Source: Pagrus major
Lineage: Eukaryota; Chordata; Actinopteri; Spariformes; Sparidae
Assembly (NCBI RefSeq): GCF_040436345.1
Contig: NC_133223.1
Location: 15,466,613 to 15,530,612, forward strand
Length of the DNA stretch: 64,000 nt
Reading direction: 5' to 3'
The translations under genes were made by a program, and so were the position numbers. The notes under the pieces are model-generated. The model was not told where the DNA came from. It saw only the letters and a list, made by a program, of their open reading frames with translations, and made no database searches. Positions 1 through 13,690 of the stretch are shown piece by piece. Positions within the stretch are counted from its first letter, which is position 1, and the number at the start of each line of letters is the position of its first letter.

Positions 1-71
1 TAGAAAATGCTGGGAGAAAATTTAAATGTGTGAAACAACTTGTGGTTCAGCATGTGTGCGGGTATATTCAC

Positions 72-3000
72 CTTGTCTTTGTGCAAAAGCGCCTGGCAGA
101 TGATGTCCTCACAGATGGATGCTGATGGAGCCAAACAGTGAAGTCTGTAGAAGAGTTCCACACAGGAAATGTGCTGCTCTCTCCGCTCTGTATCCAGCTG
201 GCTCCACAGAACCTGGGACACCCTCTGAGTCACAGCAAAAGAAAGACAAAATCTTAAAATACCACATTTAAACTACAGCTTCAAGTAAAAACAACATATT
301 TCTACTCTATAACTTAACCTTATAGAAATCTGTGCGCTCCTCTATGGCACGAAGCAGAGCAGGGTAGATGGGTGGCACAGTGACCATCTGCAGCCGCCCA
401 CTCAGAGGGTTAAAGTCAGATGTCTGGTAGCGTCTGTGCTTGTCCTGGATGACCAGTGCTAAGGACTGGGAGTGGTTGATGAGCTCCAACAGGGAGGCCA
501 CTGCAGTGTGCTGGATGTTGTAGTCCCTGGACAGGCAACACAGCGTCATCAAGGACGTCAACCACACCGGCAGGCTGTCCATGTCACTGCCTATGGAAAA
601 CAAAACATTTGAATATTTATTACCTTTTTGTGGGTTACAATCCACTGATTTTACACAATTTAAATCATCACAAGGAGCACTTCTGTTAAACAGTTGTTTT
701 TCATGTCTTCTCTGGCTCTGGAGGAAGCTTTTGAAAATGTAAGAAAATAATCTAATCCAACTGTGTGCTGACCTGTGTGTCCAAACATGTCTGCATGGAG
801 AGCCAGAGTCTCCTCTTCGCTTAGGTAGACAGGGAAGGTGGTGCACTCCAGCAGCAGGTGGCAGGTAGCAGTGAAGGCCTGTCGACAAGCATCAGAGATC
901 TCTGCCCTGCCGCGGGGCATGTAGCCAGCCGCCCAGTCCAGACAGCCCATAGGCCCCTTTTTCTTCTCCGTGGGGGCTGCTGGGAGGTGGGCATCAGATG
1001 TAGAGCGGGGTTTAAGTTTGTTTGGGGTGAACAGTTCAGTCAGTTTGTCTTTTATTTCCCGTCCCCCTCTGCCCGTTAACAGAGTCTTTTGATCCAGTGA
1101 GGCAGCAGTTAGGTCAGGCTGGGCTACTTCCTCTGGTGCTCTCACATCCTCCACCTGCACTAGCAGGTATCTGAAACACAGTAGGAGGGAAAAAAATATT
1201 TGGAAATCACAGTTAATAAAAAAGATCCAATGCAGGTTACAGATAATCTAATAAAGACTCAGTAGATGAAGGTTCTCAGTCATGCAGGTCATGGTAATTC
1301 TAAGTGCCACACGTAGGCGACTGGACAATACAGCACTCAGAACTGAAACAAGTCCAGTTGCCAATGATATAGCACTTAGTAAAGACTCAGTAGTTTACCT
1401 TGTGGTTATGAAGGCAAGGATGTCCTGCAGACACTGCGTCATGGTGTCTACACTCCCTCCCCTCCTCCACACTCCCTCGTCTTCTTTGAAAACTCCTTCA
1501 GCCGTCTGGCTGATCCCTGGTGGGAGATGCTGCTCTGATGGTGAGGCGCTGATGCCCAGTCCACTGTCTTCAGACCTGAGTGTCGGGTAAACACCATCTG
1601 CAGGCTCTGCCTCATCTCCTCCGTCCCTGTTCAGCTCTTCATCTCCATGGTGACCATTTACCTGCCCACCATCTTTCTTTCCCTCTATCTCTAGATCCTA
1701 GATAGAGTATAATTGACATGATGAGGCACAGACAAACATCAAAAATATAATTTAAAAAGAAAACGCAATGGCAGAAATTGTAAAATGCCTAACCTGAGTC
1801 TTTTTGCTTTCCTCCTCTGGTGACTGTAACTCCATGTCCTTTGTGTGTGCCCCTGCCTCAATGTCCATATAAGCCACAGGCATCTGGATTTTACTCAGGA
1901 CTTTGAAGCAGGCACGTAGACCATGTGTGATATCTTCCAGGCTAACTGTTTCCATGTGGCTGCGCAGAGTCCGCAGCATGCTGCTCAGCATATCAGGGAG
2001 GAACTGGGACTGGATATCAGCATGGAGCTCCTGTCGGAACAAGACAAACATGTACAAGACACTGTTTGTGGATAGACATTTCTGTAGGTGTGTGTGGAGT
2101 CAGAATTGGGTCAACTAGTGGTGCATTATAGTCAATATTTGTTTTAACCTAACTGTGACTAACAGTACCAGAGCTAACAAAGAAAAGCTCATTATTTTTT
2201 TTTCTTTCTCTAAATTTGTAGTATTTGTTAAGCTTTGCTAAAATGTAACTCCCCAGCATTCTGGTTTACGGGCCAATCTAAATATTTTGAATTATTCCCA
2301 AATATGTGTTTCGAGTCCGCGTCCGAAAAAATGTTTTTCCACAATTGAGTGAACCAATTGTGAGCACCAAGTGTGAGTTGTTTACCAGAGGAAGAACGTC
2401 AAGCAGGAAAATGATGAGATTGGACATCTCTGCGACAGAAGGGGCAGGGTGACTGCGGTCCTGCCAAGGAGGCGTTGGTGGGTCATCTTTGTCACTACAG
2501 AGCAAAGACAGAAATAAAAAGCCAAGTTTTGAGTTTGGACTTTTTTTAAAAAACATAACTGTTTTAATCCTGCAATGCTGTTTACTATGTAAATGCTGAC
2601 CTTTCCCAAAATATATACATATATATGCTTTATCTAACCAGGTAAAAGCCTCATCGAGATTTAAGTCTCTTTTTCAAGAGGGACCTGGCCAGAAGGGCAA
2701 CATGAACATCATTACAACAACGAAGACAAAGCCCACACAAGATTGTAACACGCTACAATTGAGTCAGCATAATATTCAGCTAAAATGCAATACAAAAAAA
2801 GGACAAAAAAAAAAAAACACACTTCTCATACGTAAGGAAGTGCAATTTCTCAAACAATTTCAGTGAAAAGAAGAAGAAGGGGCAGAGTATTTAAAAACAT
2901 TTTGCCTACTACTGTTCTAACTTAGGGGACCAACATCTTTTGGCCGTATTGGTTTTTTTACACATGTACTTCTGTACACAGATAACTCGAATTACTGCCT

Positions 3001-6000
3001 TGTGATGTATGCCATAGTGCATTTAACCTCTGACCTTTGGGATATAAAATGTCAGAACTGGCCACTAAATTCTAATAAGTTCATCCTTGAGTCCAAGCGG
3101 ACATTTGTATCAAATTTGATGAAATTCACTCAATGCCTTCTTGAGATATCGCGTTCACAAGAATGGGATGGACAGCCCGAAAGAAAATTGTGCCTCCATG
3201 GATTTTTTTTAGTTTATGTCATCAACACCTGATAGGTTTAAGTTTTAGAGTGGACTGTCATTGTGCCTCACCTGAGAGAAGTGCAGAAGCGTCGGGTCAT
3301 GTACTCCCACAGGTATTCGCTGTTCATCGAGCTCACAAGCATATTCACCGTCTTTATGATCTCTGATGCATTCTTATTCTCTTTTATCTTACTGTTGAAG
3401 AAGAAAACACAAGAAAGCATCATCTGTTTCTGGTTTTCTATTTTTCAGTTGCAATTGTGTCACATGTTCAGTTAAATGTGTATTCAGCAGTGAACAGAGA
3501 TCTATTGCTCTCACCTTGCAAGCTGGTTGCCTGAGAGCCCTGAGCTGGTGATGTTTTCCTCCCCCAGCATCTCTCGACAGTAGCTGTGGAAGGCTCGGAC
3601 CACCTCCAACAACACACTGCTCAAGACAACCGGACCTAACAGAAAAATAGGTGGTATCACAGTAAAACATGCTGAGAATAACGCTGAAACATAAATAAGT
3701 GGATCAAGTTCTTCAGCTGTTTGACATGTTTGTGTACTGTACAGGTCAGTGCTGCCTACCTATCTCAGGTTTATCCAGCAGGCTCATGATGATACGAAAG
3801 GGCCTGAGGTATCCAATTACATTCTCCGGGTCGCTCTCCACATCCTTCTGTTTGAGGATGTTAATCAGAGCCTGAAGTGACGGAAAAGAACATGAGAATA
3901 TGAGCACAGGTGACAAACATACACTGGTACACAGTTCAAAAAGACACACCTGACCGAGATGTGAAATGTGAGTTTGTGAGAATTGTCCCACGCACAACCC
4001 CCCATAAAACCACAACTTGTCATTTTCACACTTTGCTTTTTTATGTATTTAACAAAAGAGATTTAAAATGTGTTAATTAGTGAACTTTAGAGGAGCTTCT
4101 AGATGGATTGTGTTACCTTAGGACAGAGCCAGGCTAGTAATTCCCCGTTTCCAGTCTTTATGCTTATCTAAGCTAACTTTCTACACACATGTTGATGCCA
4201 TCGATCTTCTCACCTTTAACTCTTGACAGGAAAGGGAATGAGCATTTTTCCAAACATCAAACTTTCTTTTTCTTTAACAACACTGTCAGGTTATACTAAA
4301 AAAAATATGCATGTATTTATGTTTTTTTAAGGTTCACATGTCCTGGGAAGTTTTCAATGTCCCGGACAAATGGGAGAAATTCTCGTGTTTATGAAGCTTA
4401 AAAACAATTCACGGAGAATGCTGATGCCTTGCAACACCAACCCAAAGTGTCAGTATGTGACAACCTGCGAAGTGAAGTGTTGAGTCTCATTCCGACGATG
4501 GTTCGGTCTGAGTGTCTGTTTGTGTTCGGTTCAGCCCGAGCTATTTTCCTGCAGTCTCTACTCTCAATCTATGTTAATAAAGTACATTTCCCCTCATGTC
4601 AGCAGTCATCAAGGACAAACAGAGACTAATTACAGTACATTACAGTGAGTGGCTGGAAGTGGAGGTCGGCGCTGGCTTTATTTGAATTTACTCTGTATGT
4701 AATCGCACCACATGAAAAATTTGCTTCATGTTTGTTACGAGCACAAGAGAATTATTTTTTCACCGGACATTATGACCAAAGTGATTGATATGTCCAACAT
4801 GACTGTCTTCAACAGACTTTCCAGGTAAAAAAATGCTAATCACCGGATAATGGTGCTGAATGTTAACACATGAGTGAGTTACCTGCACAAGACAATCTCT
4901 AGAGTAGGTGGTGAAGTAGTAGGATGTATGATCCTCTGTGCTAGATGAGAGGGTGGGATGTGGTGCCACCATTCCTCCTTTTATGTCAGTCCCTGAAAAT
5001 ACATACCCAGAGGCAAACAACACTGAGTTAACAGAGAAACCGAACAGCTAGTTTAATATAGAAGTGTATTTTAATGGTCAGCACCTAGAAGCCAAGCGTA
5101 GAGGCGTCTGTTGAGGGACATGTCTCTGCGCAGCAGTGTGAGTGAGGCTGCAGACACCACTGTGATCACCTCTTTGACACTCATGGCAATACTGGACTCC
5201 ACTGGGTCCTAATAACACAAAAGAGAGAGTAACAGTTGGCTGAGAAACAACAGGAAAGACAGGGAGTGTAATGACAGGACGTTGGGACAATACGGTTCTT
5301 CTCCCTTTGCATATCACAGGTATCTAAAACATAATGATAGTACTTTTACAAAAAACTATTTTAATAGTTTGAACCATAAATATCTTGTCTTGGTACTGCA
5401 TTTAATTAAATATAGGTCGAAAAAGGATTTGCAAATCATTGCATTTTGTTTTTTAGTCCAAACTTTTTTGGAATCTGGATGGTAGAATTGTGGACAACTC
5501 GCAACAGCAATACATGATGTTTTCAAGCAGCAGCAACAGCAGTTTGCACAGAAGAGAAACACTTCAATTAGATCAGTGGTCCTCAAACTTTTTCATGCCA
5601 TGACCCCTAAACTGACACAAATTAGACCACAGACCCACATTTGATAAGGTTTTGTCCCTGAGTCCTCCATCTGTTCACAAAAGGCATATCAAACCCTAAA
5701 AGACAGAAAGGAAGTGTGTTCTTGTGTGTACCTACCAGGCATTCAGCAAAGGGGAAGAAGTAGAGCAGGATTTCAAGCATGTTCCTCTGCACCAGGACAT
5801 TTGAATCTTGTAGAGAAAGACACACTGACTTCACCTGAAGACAGACAGAAACCGAGAAGCTCAGAAGGAGTTCAGACAGATGACAAAAGATGGTGATGGA
5901 GCAGAGGGTAGAACTTAACTGAAACATGCCTGAAGTGTGTCCACAATACAAATATTTCCCCCTACGATCTTAATCATTAGACATGATTCATACCATAGGA

Positions 6001-8204
6001 CAAACAGAGCAACTCACCACCAGCCTATGGTCGTAGCCTAGCATGTGTGTCTGCTGCCGCAGGGACGTCATGCGATCAAAATGTGTGACTATAAAGACGG
6101 AGGCGGGCAGTCGCACCATAGGGCTGACCAGCATAGTGCCCCACAGGGCGCCATAGAAGACCTGCTGACCCACCAGCAGTGACAACTTGAGCAGCAACGC
6201 ATCAGTCCTAGACAGAGGATATAATGGATTGAACTCAATGACTGTGTTCAACAACACATCCACTAATTAATCTATATTTCTGAGTGGCAGTCTGACCTTG
6301 GGGTTAGTGATGTCATACCAATCAATTCTGTCGAAACAATCGATTGTTTCAGTATAAAAGTACTGACAAGAGGTCGACTGACTCAGCCAGTATTAGTCTT
6401 TGTCAGTACATTAGTGGCCCAATCTATTACTGACACATCTTTAGGAAGTTGTAAATTCAAACTCATGTTCAGCTGTGTCTTCCTCATATATTTTGAATGA
6501 TACCTTGGTCTCTGGTTTTGCACTTCCTGATTTACTCTTTAATACAAAGTTGCAGCCTCCTGTCTACTTGCACTTGTACTGTGTAAACTAGTGATACATA
6601 AAGTGAAAGATCAACAGATTATGGATTTTATTGTTATGGAAAAAGGCTGTCAATGACTGTCCAGCTCTTAATGGTTTCCCACTCTCTTTCTCTGTCTGTT
6701 GTTCACAGCTCAGAGCCCTTTTGTTTCTTCCATAACGACTCACTAATGTATATTTGCATTTACAAAAAGGGCTTAATAGATTTTCTCAAACAGCCGGGTC
6801 CTGTTGTTTTCCGCGATTGTCACTAAAGCAGGAGTTAATAGTGGAAATTTTGTGGGGGGATGATTATCAGCTGCGGATTAATACACATCTGGTAATCTAG
6901 TGAGCATTAACAGCAGCAGAACGGTGCATGCGGGATCGACTCAAAATAAATGACAGTGCCTATGTTCCCCATCATGAAGGGACATGCCACTCAGTTAACT
7001 ATTGGTTGACAATACAAAATATAGAATATTGTCAGACTTCAAAATTTTTTAAAGCAAGAATAAAAGAACAGTTTGAGATCATTTCTTCCTTCTCCTGACA
7101 ACAGTATGTGTCATATACCTGTCATAAACCTCCAGTCCCTCTTCCAGGCCTGGCAGTAGTCCAGTTATGAAGGCCTGAAGACTAGGCAGCAGAGCCCTCT
7201 GCAGCGGGAGATAGTAACGCTCGTAAAGTGTCAGCAGCACAGGCTTCACTGCCATGGCTGCATGGCCCAACAGCGGGAACAATCCGGAGCTGAAAACAAG
7301 TAAAACACACACAAATTCTATCATAAAAAGCTGCACACGTGACCAACCAGCTCTCTTTTTTGAAGCAAGCAGTCTTTCAGACTTCTTCCTACGACTTTAC
7401 CTGTAAATGAAAAGATCCTTGGCCAGCCATTTTGTACCAATGATTTTGAAAATGACCTCGTAGGTCTCCAGAGCCTTGAGGTGTACTCCACTCGGCAAAG
7501 CCGGGTGCAGACACTGGGCGAGACGCTTCCCTATGATCAACCTCTTGGGCAGGAGGGAGTAGCGGAGGTTACTCTGCAGGGCCTGAAAGAAGAAGAGACA
7601 AAAAGAAAGAAAAAGAATGGTTTTGCCATTAACCAAATACCTAACAGAATTTGGCAGAACTATCCAATGAAACACATAAACTCTTTCAGACACATTAGAA
7701 AAGATTTTGTGCATAATGTCGGAGTACAGTGTCATGCTTAAACAGATGACATTTTTCTTTCCCTCGTATCGTCTGTGTACTTTAAGGGCCACTTTTGCTA
7801 CATTAACACACACAGACACTCCAAAGTAAATATCTGCTCTGCAAGTGGAAATAAAAGTGGCACATTTATTGTCCAAAATAAACCGCCAGAAGCAGTAAAG
7901 TTGAGCAATAGCGAGAGGGAGACTCACTGAACAAGAACTTCCTCATAAGTACAGATAACTGACACACACAAACCAGCTGTGAAGTTGAAACTCACTAAAT
8001 ATCAACACCAACATGCAGTTACAGTATCTCTATTGAATCAACTACACTCTGTGCATCATACCGTACCTTATTGAGTTTGCCCAGTGAGGAGATGAGATCT
8101 GCCCACTCACTCGAAGACTCAAAGTTTCGCAGCGCCTTCTCAATGACCGCTGCATAGCTACGGTAACGGTAGTCATTCTGCAGTTCTAACTCCTCGGGAT
8201 CCAT
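72..8204 (-). CDS. dop1b: DOP1B (dopey-2), N-terminal 945 codons, partial at left edge
   Basis: Dopey proteins are very large peripheral scaffolds of the trans-Golgi/endosome system; yeast Dop1 works with Mon2 and the flippase Neo1. I read 16 coding exons: 8067-8204, 7401-7582, 7119-7289, 6018-6207, 5736-5834, 5085-5208, 4883-4992, 3760-3871, 3515-3635, 3272-3391, 2386-2494, 1794-2030, 1399-1697, 773-1170, 319-590, 72-224. All are bounded by AG/GT and their phases join without a stop (2835 nt). The start [17 protein letters not shown], then [46 protein letters not shown] and [16 protein letters not shown], are the conserved Dopey N-domain; the MDPEE start favours the B paralogue over A. Residues about 572-760 (exons 13-14) are a Glu/Lys/Gly-rich, weakly conserved linker. 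The family is about 2300 residues, so roughly 60% lies off the left edge. The ATG at 8204 is preceded by a short 5' UTR and a 3' splice site (AG at 8246-8245). Confidence 0.95.
2617..2870. repeat. old interspersed repeat in a dop1b intron
   Basis: Contains the fish dispersed-repeat signature CTAACCAGGTAAAAG, CAAGAGGGACCTGGCC and ACATCATTACAACA, followed by an A-rich run near 2806-2818. Family assignment is from memory of fish repeats, so only the repeat nature is claimed. Confidence 0.5.
2945..3225. repeat. old SINE/MITE-like repeat in a dop1b intron
   Basis: The run TTGAGTCCAAGCGGACATTT ... CAAATTTGATGAAATTC ... GATATCGCGTTCACAAGAA ... GGATGGACAGCCCGAAAG is a recurrent fish repeat consensus. 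A related fragment, with ACCAAATTTCATGCCAATC, occurs near 33990-34035. Confidence 0.55.
4110..4200. repeat. short fish interspersed repeat fragment
   Basis: GGACAGAGCCAGGCTAGTAA, TTTCCAGTCTTTATGCTTA and CTAAGCTAAC form a very common teleost repeat core. It lies in the intron between dop1b coding exons 7 and 8. Confidence 0.55.
5336..5480. repeat. mariner/Tc1-type terminal fragment
   Basis: The segment AATATAGGTCGAAAAAGG, ATTTGCAAATCATTGCATT, CCAAACTTTTTTGGAAT resembles the terminal part of an abundant fish mariner-like element. There is no coding capacity. It lies in the intron between dop1b exons 5 and 6. Confidence 0.5.
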
Positions 8205-8244
8205 GATACATCAGTCTGATTGCAGCATGTTCAGCACAATATTT

Positions 8245-11200
8245 CTGGAAAAGACGCAGACCAAACGAGATGTGTTGAGGAAAGAGAAAATACACTGATC
8301 AAACTCACAAGAGCAATTAGCTCCACGATAGTATCTGTCTGTCTGCAACCTGTCGAACATTTCTCTGCCTCTGAGGCTTGTTTATGGCAAATAGAATTAG
8401 CCTATTAGCTCTGTTCACTGATACACACACACTCTGAGGCTGTGGAGACAAATGTCCTCATTCATAACTGGTCAGTGTTTGGCTGATTGACCTGTCTCTC
8501 AGCCTGAAGAGTGACGCTTTGGCCCTGCAGAAAAACAAGTTATGGGCTGGGCACAAACACGCAGAAAAGAGAGATTTAGTTTGTGTCTCTTTTGTCTACA
8601 CATTGAAATTTTAAGCAGCATTAATGAGTTTTGTTGGAAAATCTAGGGCAATATTGACATGAGATCACCTTATAGTGTGGTCATAGCACATAGGCACAGG
8701 AGAGCAGGCACATTTCAACCTTATCATTCATCTGGAGTTGTGTTTTAGGCTACCTGATAAATATAAGTCCAATAATCCTCCTCTTTTAGCTCTGTTTTGG
8801 TGTTCACCAACTCCTGAGGGAAATGTTGGTCTGTCTGCTGTTTGGTGCTGAGCATACAGTGTGCAGTTTTTTTCTTTTCTGAAAACAGCTGCCTACTGTG
8901 GCTGGAAACAAGGTAAATTAAAGAAGTGAGACTGAACCCAACAGTTAGGTTGCAGGCGACTAAACCAGAAGAAAGAGATGGGTTGACAGATCTTAAAAAG
9001 CTCTGCACAGCTGTGGGGAGTTACGGAGTCGGGTGATAATTCTCTGTAGGTTTGAACTACGAGCACTCACTTTCACATTAGTCTCGTCATTTGATCCTTT
9101 TTTTTTTTTTATAACAATATTGATTCGTGCAGCTTTTAAAAAGGTCCAGAGGAGAAATTACAGGTAAGTAAAACATTTAGACAATACAGGCACCAATCTC
9201 CTTCGATCTAGAAAGAGTAGCTTTCTTGCTTTCAAGCACATGGCATGGGCAGTGGTCATGTGTTTGTGTGTGTGTCTGTCTGTACATGCAGTTCATTTGT
9301 ATGAAGCTGAACAGAGAGATGGGGGGAGTAGGAGGGCAGGATTAGAGGAGCACAGACATCTGGACTCCTCGTGCCTGAGCTGAGAGGGGCTTTACCATCG
9401 TGGACAAACCCAACAACACGTGCTGAGAGCAGCTTTATGTTACTGGAGAAACGATCAGTCTATTGACAGAAAAATAATCAATTCAATCACAGATTAATCT
9501 TTTGAGGCATTTATGAAACACAAATACCCAACGTTTGCCGGTTTATGTTTTAAAAATGTAAAAATCTTCTGATGTACTCAATCTAATACTGTTAAATACT
9601 GAATACTGTGCTTTTTTTGTTGCTCAGTTAAATGATAAGCAATATGAGGACATCTTCAGTCATTGTAACTTGTTGTGGTCATTTTACAGACTAAAAAAGT
9701 AATAAATAAATGTCAAAACAATGAATATGTTTATTTAGTTAAAACCATAATGAAAATAACAGCGATAGTTGCGGCATCATGCCTCCTCCAGCACATCTTT
9801 AATGGGATAATTAAGTGGGAAAAAAGCCTAACCCAGATCTTGACCCACAGAAGTGATGCAGAATACAGCTGGGTTTATTTCTTGTGGGGGGAAAAATAAA
9901 AGGTAAGACAGTCAGTGAGTTAAACAGAACTGGAGAGGTAGCTCATTCATCTGGATCAGCCTTTAACACTGTCAGCAGGTACACCTCAGCAGTCATTCTC
10001 AAAGCCCTTCCATGAACTAATTACACTCCTGTACTATAGACACAATTAAATGTGCTGAACAGGACATTTGGCAGCTTATTGATTAACCTCAAAAACACAA
10101 CACTAACAGCATATTTAACATAATATCTAGAGCCCAACCGATGTATATTGGTAAGCTGATATTGGCCTATCACAACAAAATTACTGTTTCAGTGCACTGA
10201 TGTCATTTTAGACAAATGTTGAATTGTAAAACATCCCGTCTCGGTTACCTATCTTTGTCACAAATGCATGATTTGAGGAATCGTAGCAAAAAATGTGTGC
10301 TTATCAGTCGATATATCGATATCAAACTATTTTGCTTCCTAATATTGTTATCAGCATTGCCCCTCAAAAAATTGAGTATCGGTCAGTCTCTAATAATAGC
10401 ACATTTTATATAGTGGACTACCAGTACTCACGATAAACAACAACAACATCACAAATATGTAAGAGAGCTGCAAGAAGAAAAAAAAGACTCCTACCACCTG
10501 CACCCTCACCTCGGGCAGCACGATACAATAAATCATATTAGAATAATTTTGACAGATATTAAGATTGTGATATAAGTTGTAATAAGTGGGAATGATCATT
10601 TTTGCATCAGTATTTTCATGTCCACTGAAAAAACCCTATTAATATCAGGTTGCTGTGACATTTGCTGAGGTCTGTACCAAAAGCATGTTATCTTATACCT
10701 GGAGAACAAGAACTGTGGGCCAGAGCATCTCTACAGCACTACAGATTTTCATTAAAATGCTGCTCTGTCAAACATTTTACCTTCATCAGAAAATTGCAGC
10801 TTCTGTGGTTTAGATATTTTGATAATAATACTACCATGACCCTTTTAAAACATGTGTCATTGCTGTCATCAATTAGTAAACATGTATGCCAACTGGTTAG
10901 CCACCTCTAACCAAACCAGACTAAAGACATCAAAAACATCTAATCCACAAAAGCCACATGCAGGACTCGTGACTGCAGTATTTGTAAAATCCCGGCTACA
11001 ACCCTCTCACCAGAGGATTAAACTATCCAACCTTTTCTTCCCCATTGACTGTCTTGATATTAGACTGTAAGACTGGTTAAAGGCAGAGTATGTCAAAACA
11101 AAGTCACACTACACAGCAGCCTACCCCTGCTTCAGGTGATGTTATTCCTCACAGATCCTGCTCAGATGGACCATAATTCTTTCTGCAAGGAGTCATCTTA

Positions 11201-11945
11201 TGTGTGCAACCTTATTTGAACAAGCAAATGAAGATCCATAAAAAAAAAGCTTAATCACAGGTGACAGCCAGATAATCAAATGGTGTAGGGGAAGCAGAAC
11301 TAAATGTACATTCTCACTTCCTCATTGTATGTATCAGCAAAACAGCAAGTGTGATAAAAGCATGCATTTCTATAGGCTGCTGTCAGACAGAGGAGTGTGT
11401 GCTTTGAGGGTGGACACACGCACTATGGCGCACAACAAGTCACCTGACTGACACCACCATCACAGGCTTTAATGTGGCAGTGTTTAGCTGTGAGAAAGCA
11501 GATGAGGAGACTTAATACATAACCTGTGGCCAAATGACAGTTGGCTACTGCAGCTTTTGGCCTGTAAACATATCGTGGCATCAGTAGAGCCTACTTATGT
11601 AACACGTCCTCAGACCACCGACTGGATGATAACATCATCGCCTCCTAGACCAGGCGTAAGATATTTTTTACAGCACGTTAGCTTATCAAATATGTTTTTG
11701 TACAGCTAGCTTAAACACATTTTCGCCAATACTAAGATTGAACAAGGGAAATTCGGTGATATTGCTAGCTATCCATTTAAGACGAACCGTAAAGGTGATA
11801 CTGAAACGTCAAGGTTTAGTTATTTTAGAAGAAATAATATAATTATACTCTACACTATAAGTAGACAACATATAACGTGTCCGTTAGAGCTAACATCACC
11901 GCAGTAAACAATATTAGCTAGCTATCAGGTGCATCAGTGACTCAC
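8245..11945 (-). other. dop1b 5' UTR intron, no gene seen
   Basis: No exon of a recognised gene was found. The stretch holds one degenerate hAT-like MITE (10129-10392), a fragment of a CGATA-type repeat near 10500-10580, a poly-T run near 9095 and scattered T-rich sequence. The short open frames look like chance. Confidence 0.5.
10129..10392. repeat. hAT-like MITE with short terminal inverted repeats
   Basis: It opens AGAGCCCAACCGATGT and closes ATCGGTCAGTCTCT, imperfect inverted ends, with GATATTGG/GATATCG motifs inside. There is no open frame of interest. Length and ends suggest a small non-autonomous DNA transposon. The diverged tract 6365-6960 (AGAGGTCGACTGAC) may be a relative. Confidence 0.5.
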
Positions 11946-12130
11946 CGACTGCGAAACAAGCCCAAGATGCGCCGGAGAACACTCGCTTCAAAGCAGTCCG
12001 CCTCGAAGAAGCGACAGCCTCGTCCTCATGGTGCTTCTTTCGTGGCTCAAAGAAAAGAAGTAGCAAACGTGTAATTTGTCCTGAGTATGAGTGTGTCACT
12101 AAACATCCCCACTTAGAGAGACAGTCCTAA
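11946..12130 (-). other. dop1b: probable non-coding first exon of dop1b
   Basis: On the minus strand a strong donor (CAGTCG|GTGAGT, exon end at 11946) closes a GC-richer segment, while the dop1b ATG exon has its own acceptor (TTTCCAG, exon start 8244). Joining them gives a 5' UTR intron of 3.7 kb. The upstream limit is an estimate, since the start site cannot be read from sequence. The open frame across this exon shows no family resemblance and is not annotated. Confidence 0.5.
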
Positions 12131-12240
12131 CGGGGCGGGATCCTTAAACTCAGCTGATTCAGAGCCGAACGCAGCCGGGCGGTTCACTTCCTGGTTAGAG
12201 AAGGGGTGGGGCGGGGGTATCTTAAGCTGGAAAAGGGGCT
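12110..12240 (-). promoter_or_regulatory. GC-rich promoter region of dop1b
   Basis: A local CpG-richer island in AT-rich DNA, with GC boxes (GGGGCGGG at about 12132 and GGGGTGGGGCGGGGG at 12203-12217) and an ETS-like CACTTCCTGG at about 12185. It sits immediately upstream of the candidate non-coding exon. No TATA box is obvious. This looks like a TATA-less housekeeping promoter, which would suit a trafficking scaffold; that is inference. Confidence 0.45.
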
Positions 12241-13090
12241 GTTTGTCTTCAAACTGTCGTCCAAAAAGTCAATACATGAATCGCTTAAGCTGATTTTTCA
12301 CCGAGAGCGAAAAAGAAACCAGTTTCTCACCAAACAGCGTTAAAGTAGATAGATAACCTCACTGTTAACTCACTGCCCTCAGGCTTTGGTACAGTCCAGG
12401 ATGTACCGTGTTTACAAACCTCTCACCTCACTGCTAGATAGTTCACAATATTGCAATCACACACAGACAGCAACTTAATGAACAGCCATAGCTTTTTATT
12501 TATTTGCTGCAAATAAAAAGTCATATATATAATATGTAATTAAGAGTTTATTATTATGTAATGTACAAAATACCCCCACTTTCAATACACATTAAATTAG
12601 GCATAGCTAAGCAGTCCAATATAGGCCTTTTTCACATCATATGAAAAACATTTAAATTATGGCACACCACGTGGATTTTGTAGCTGTATACAGAAATATA
12701 CTGTACTTTGCAGCTCCAAGTACTCATTATGGAGTACGATTATTAAAGTGCATTTGTGTGTGAGCAGCTTTTTACTGTCGTAAATGGCCAGTGGGACTAA
12801 TTCTAACAATTTAATATTCATACAATGTTGGGTATTTTAACCTAAAGTAATGCATTGTATCCCATAAGCAAAATTATATTATCACAAAAGTACAATCTTT
12901 GAAATAAGGTTTAAGAGTAGAAGTATACAATAGCACAAAATTGAAACATTTAAGTGAAGTTCATCTGCCTCAAGTTGTACTTAAGTACAATATATACATA
13001 CACCTCCTGGATTTAACTAAGCAAATATGTAAGAGCCTTACATTGGAGTTATTTAACACTAACTGATGCAGTGAGTTGCTTCTCATGTCT
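12240..13090. other. intergenic, AT-rich, no gene seen
   Basis: Between the dop1b promoter and the first Tc1 relic. From about 12700 to 13010 it carries a degenerate copy of the dispersed fish repeat built on ACTTAAGTA/GTACTTAAGTAC-type words. Similar copies occur at 19500-19625, 34540-34700, 43870-43902 and 53990-54480. Nothing coding was seen. Confidence 0.5.
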
Positions 13091-13096
13091 TGAACA

Positions 13097-13690
13097 ACCA
13101 TGTCAGAAGACATATCCTGTAGTCGTGGAAAAGATGTTACTCTGTTTCAGAAAGGTCAAATTATTGGCCTGCATCAAGCAAAGAAAACAACTAGGTAGAT
13201 TGCTGAAACTACTAAAATTGGGTTAAGAACTGTCCAACTCATTATTAAAACCTGGAAGGATAGTAGTGAACCATCATCTTCGAGGAAGAAATGTAGTCGG
13301 AAAAAAATCATGAATGACCGTGATCAGAGATCATTTAAACGTTTGGTGGAATCAAATCGTAAAACAACAACAGTAGAACTCACGGCTATGTTTAATAGGT
13401 TAAAGTAAGAGCATTTCCACACACACAACGCGACGAGAACTCAAGGGATTGAGACTAAACAGCTGTGTAGCCTTAAGAAAACCACTTATCAGTGAGGCTA
13501 ATTGGAAAATAAAGGCTTCAGTTTACTAGGGAGCATAAAGATTGGACTCTGGAGCAATGGAAAAAGATCATGTGGTCTAATGAGTCCAGATTTACCCTGT
13601 TCCAGAGTGATGGGTGTATCAGGATAAGAAGAGAGGCGGAAGAAGTGATGCACCCATCATGCCTAATGCCTACCATACAAGGGTTAGGGT
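13097..13690 (+). pseudogene. degenerate Tc1-like transposase relic
   Basis: Broken translation of a Tc1/mariner transposase. The N-terminal helix-turn-helix part reads GKDVTLFQKGQIIGLHQAK, then TWKDSSEPSSSRKK, then DRDQRSFKRLVESNRKTTTV. After frame breaks near 13405 it continues with FTREHKDWTLEQW and KIMWSNESRFTLFQSDG, the block holding the first catalytic Asp/Glu region, then HPSCLMPTIQG. The C-terminal catalytic part is absent. Several in-frame stops and shifts show it is long dead. It is a different Tc1 lineage from the element at 14.6-16.0 kb. Confidence 0.8.
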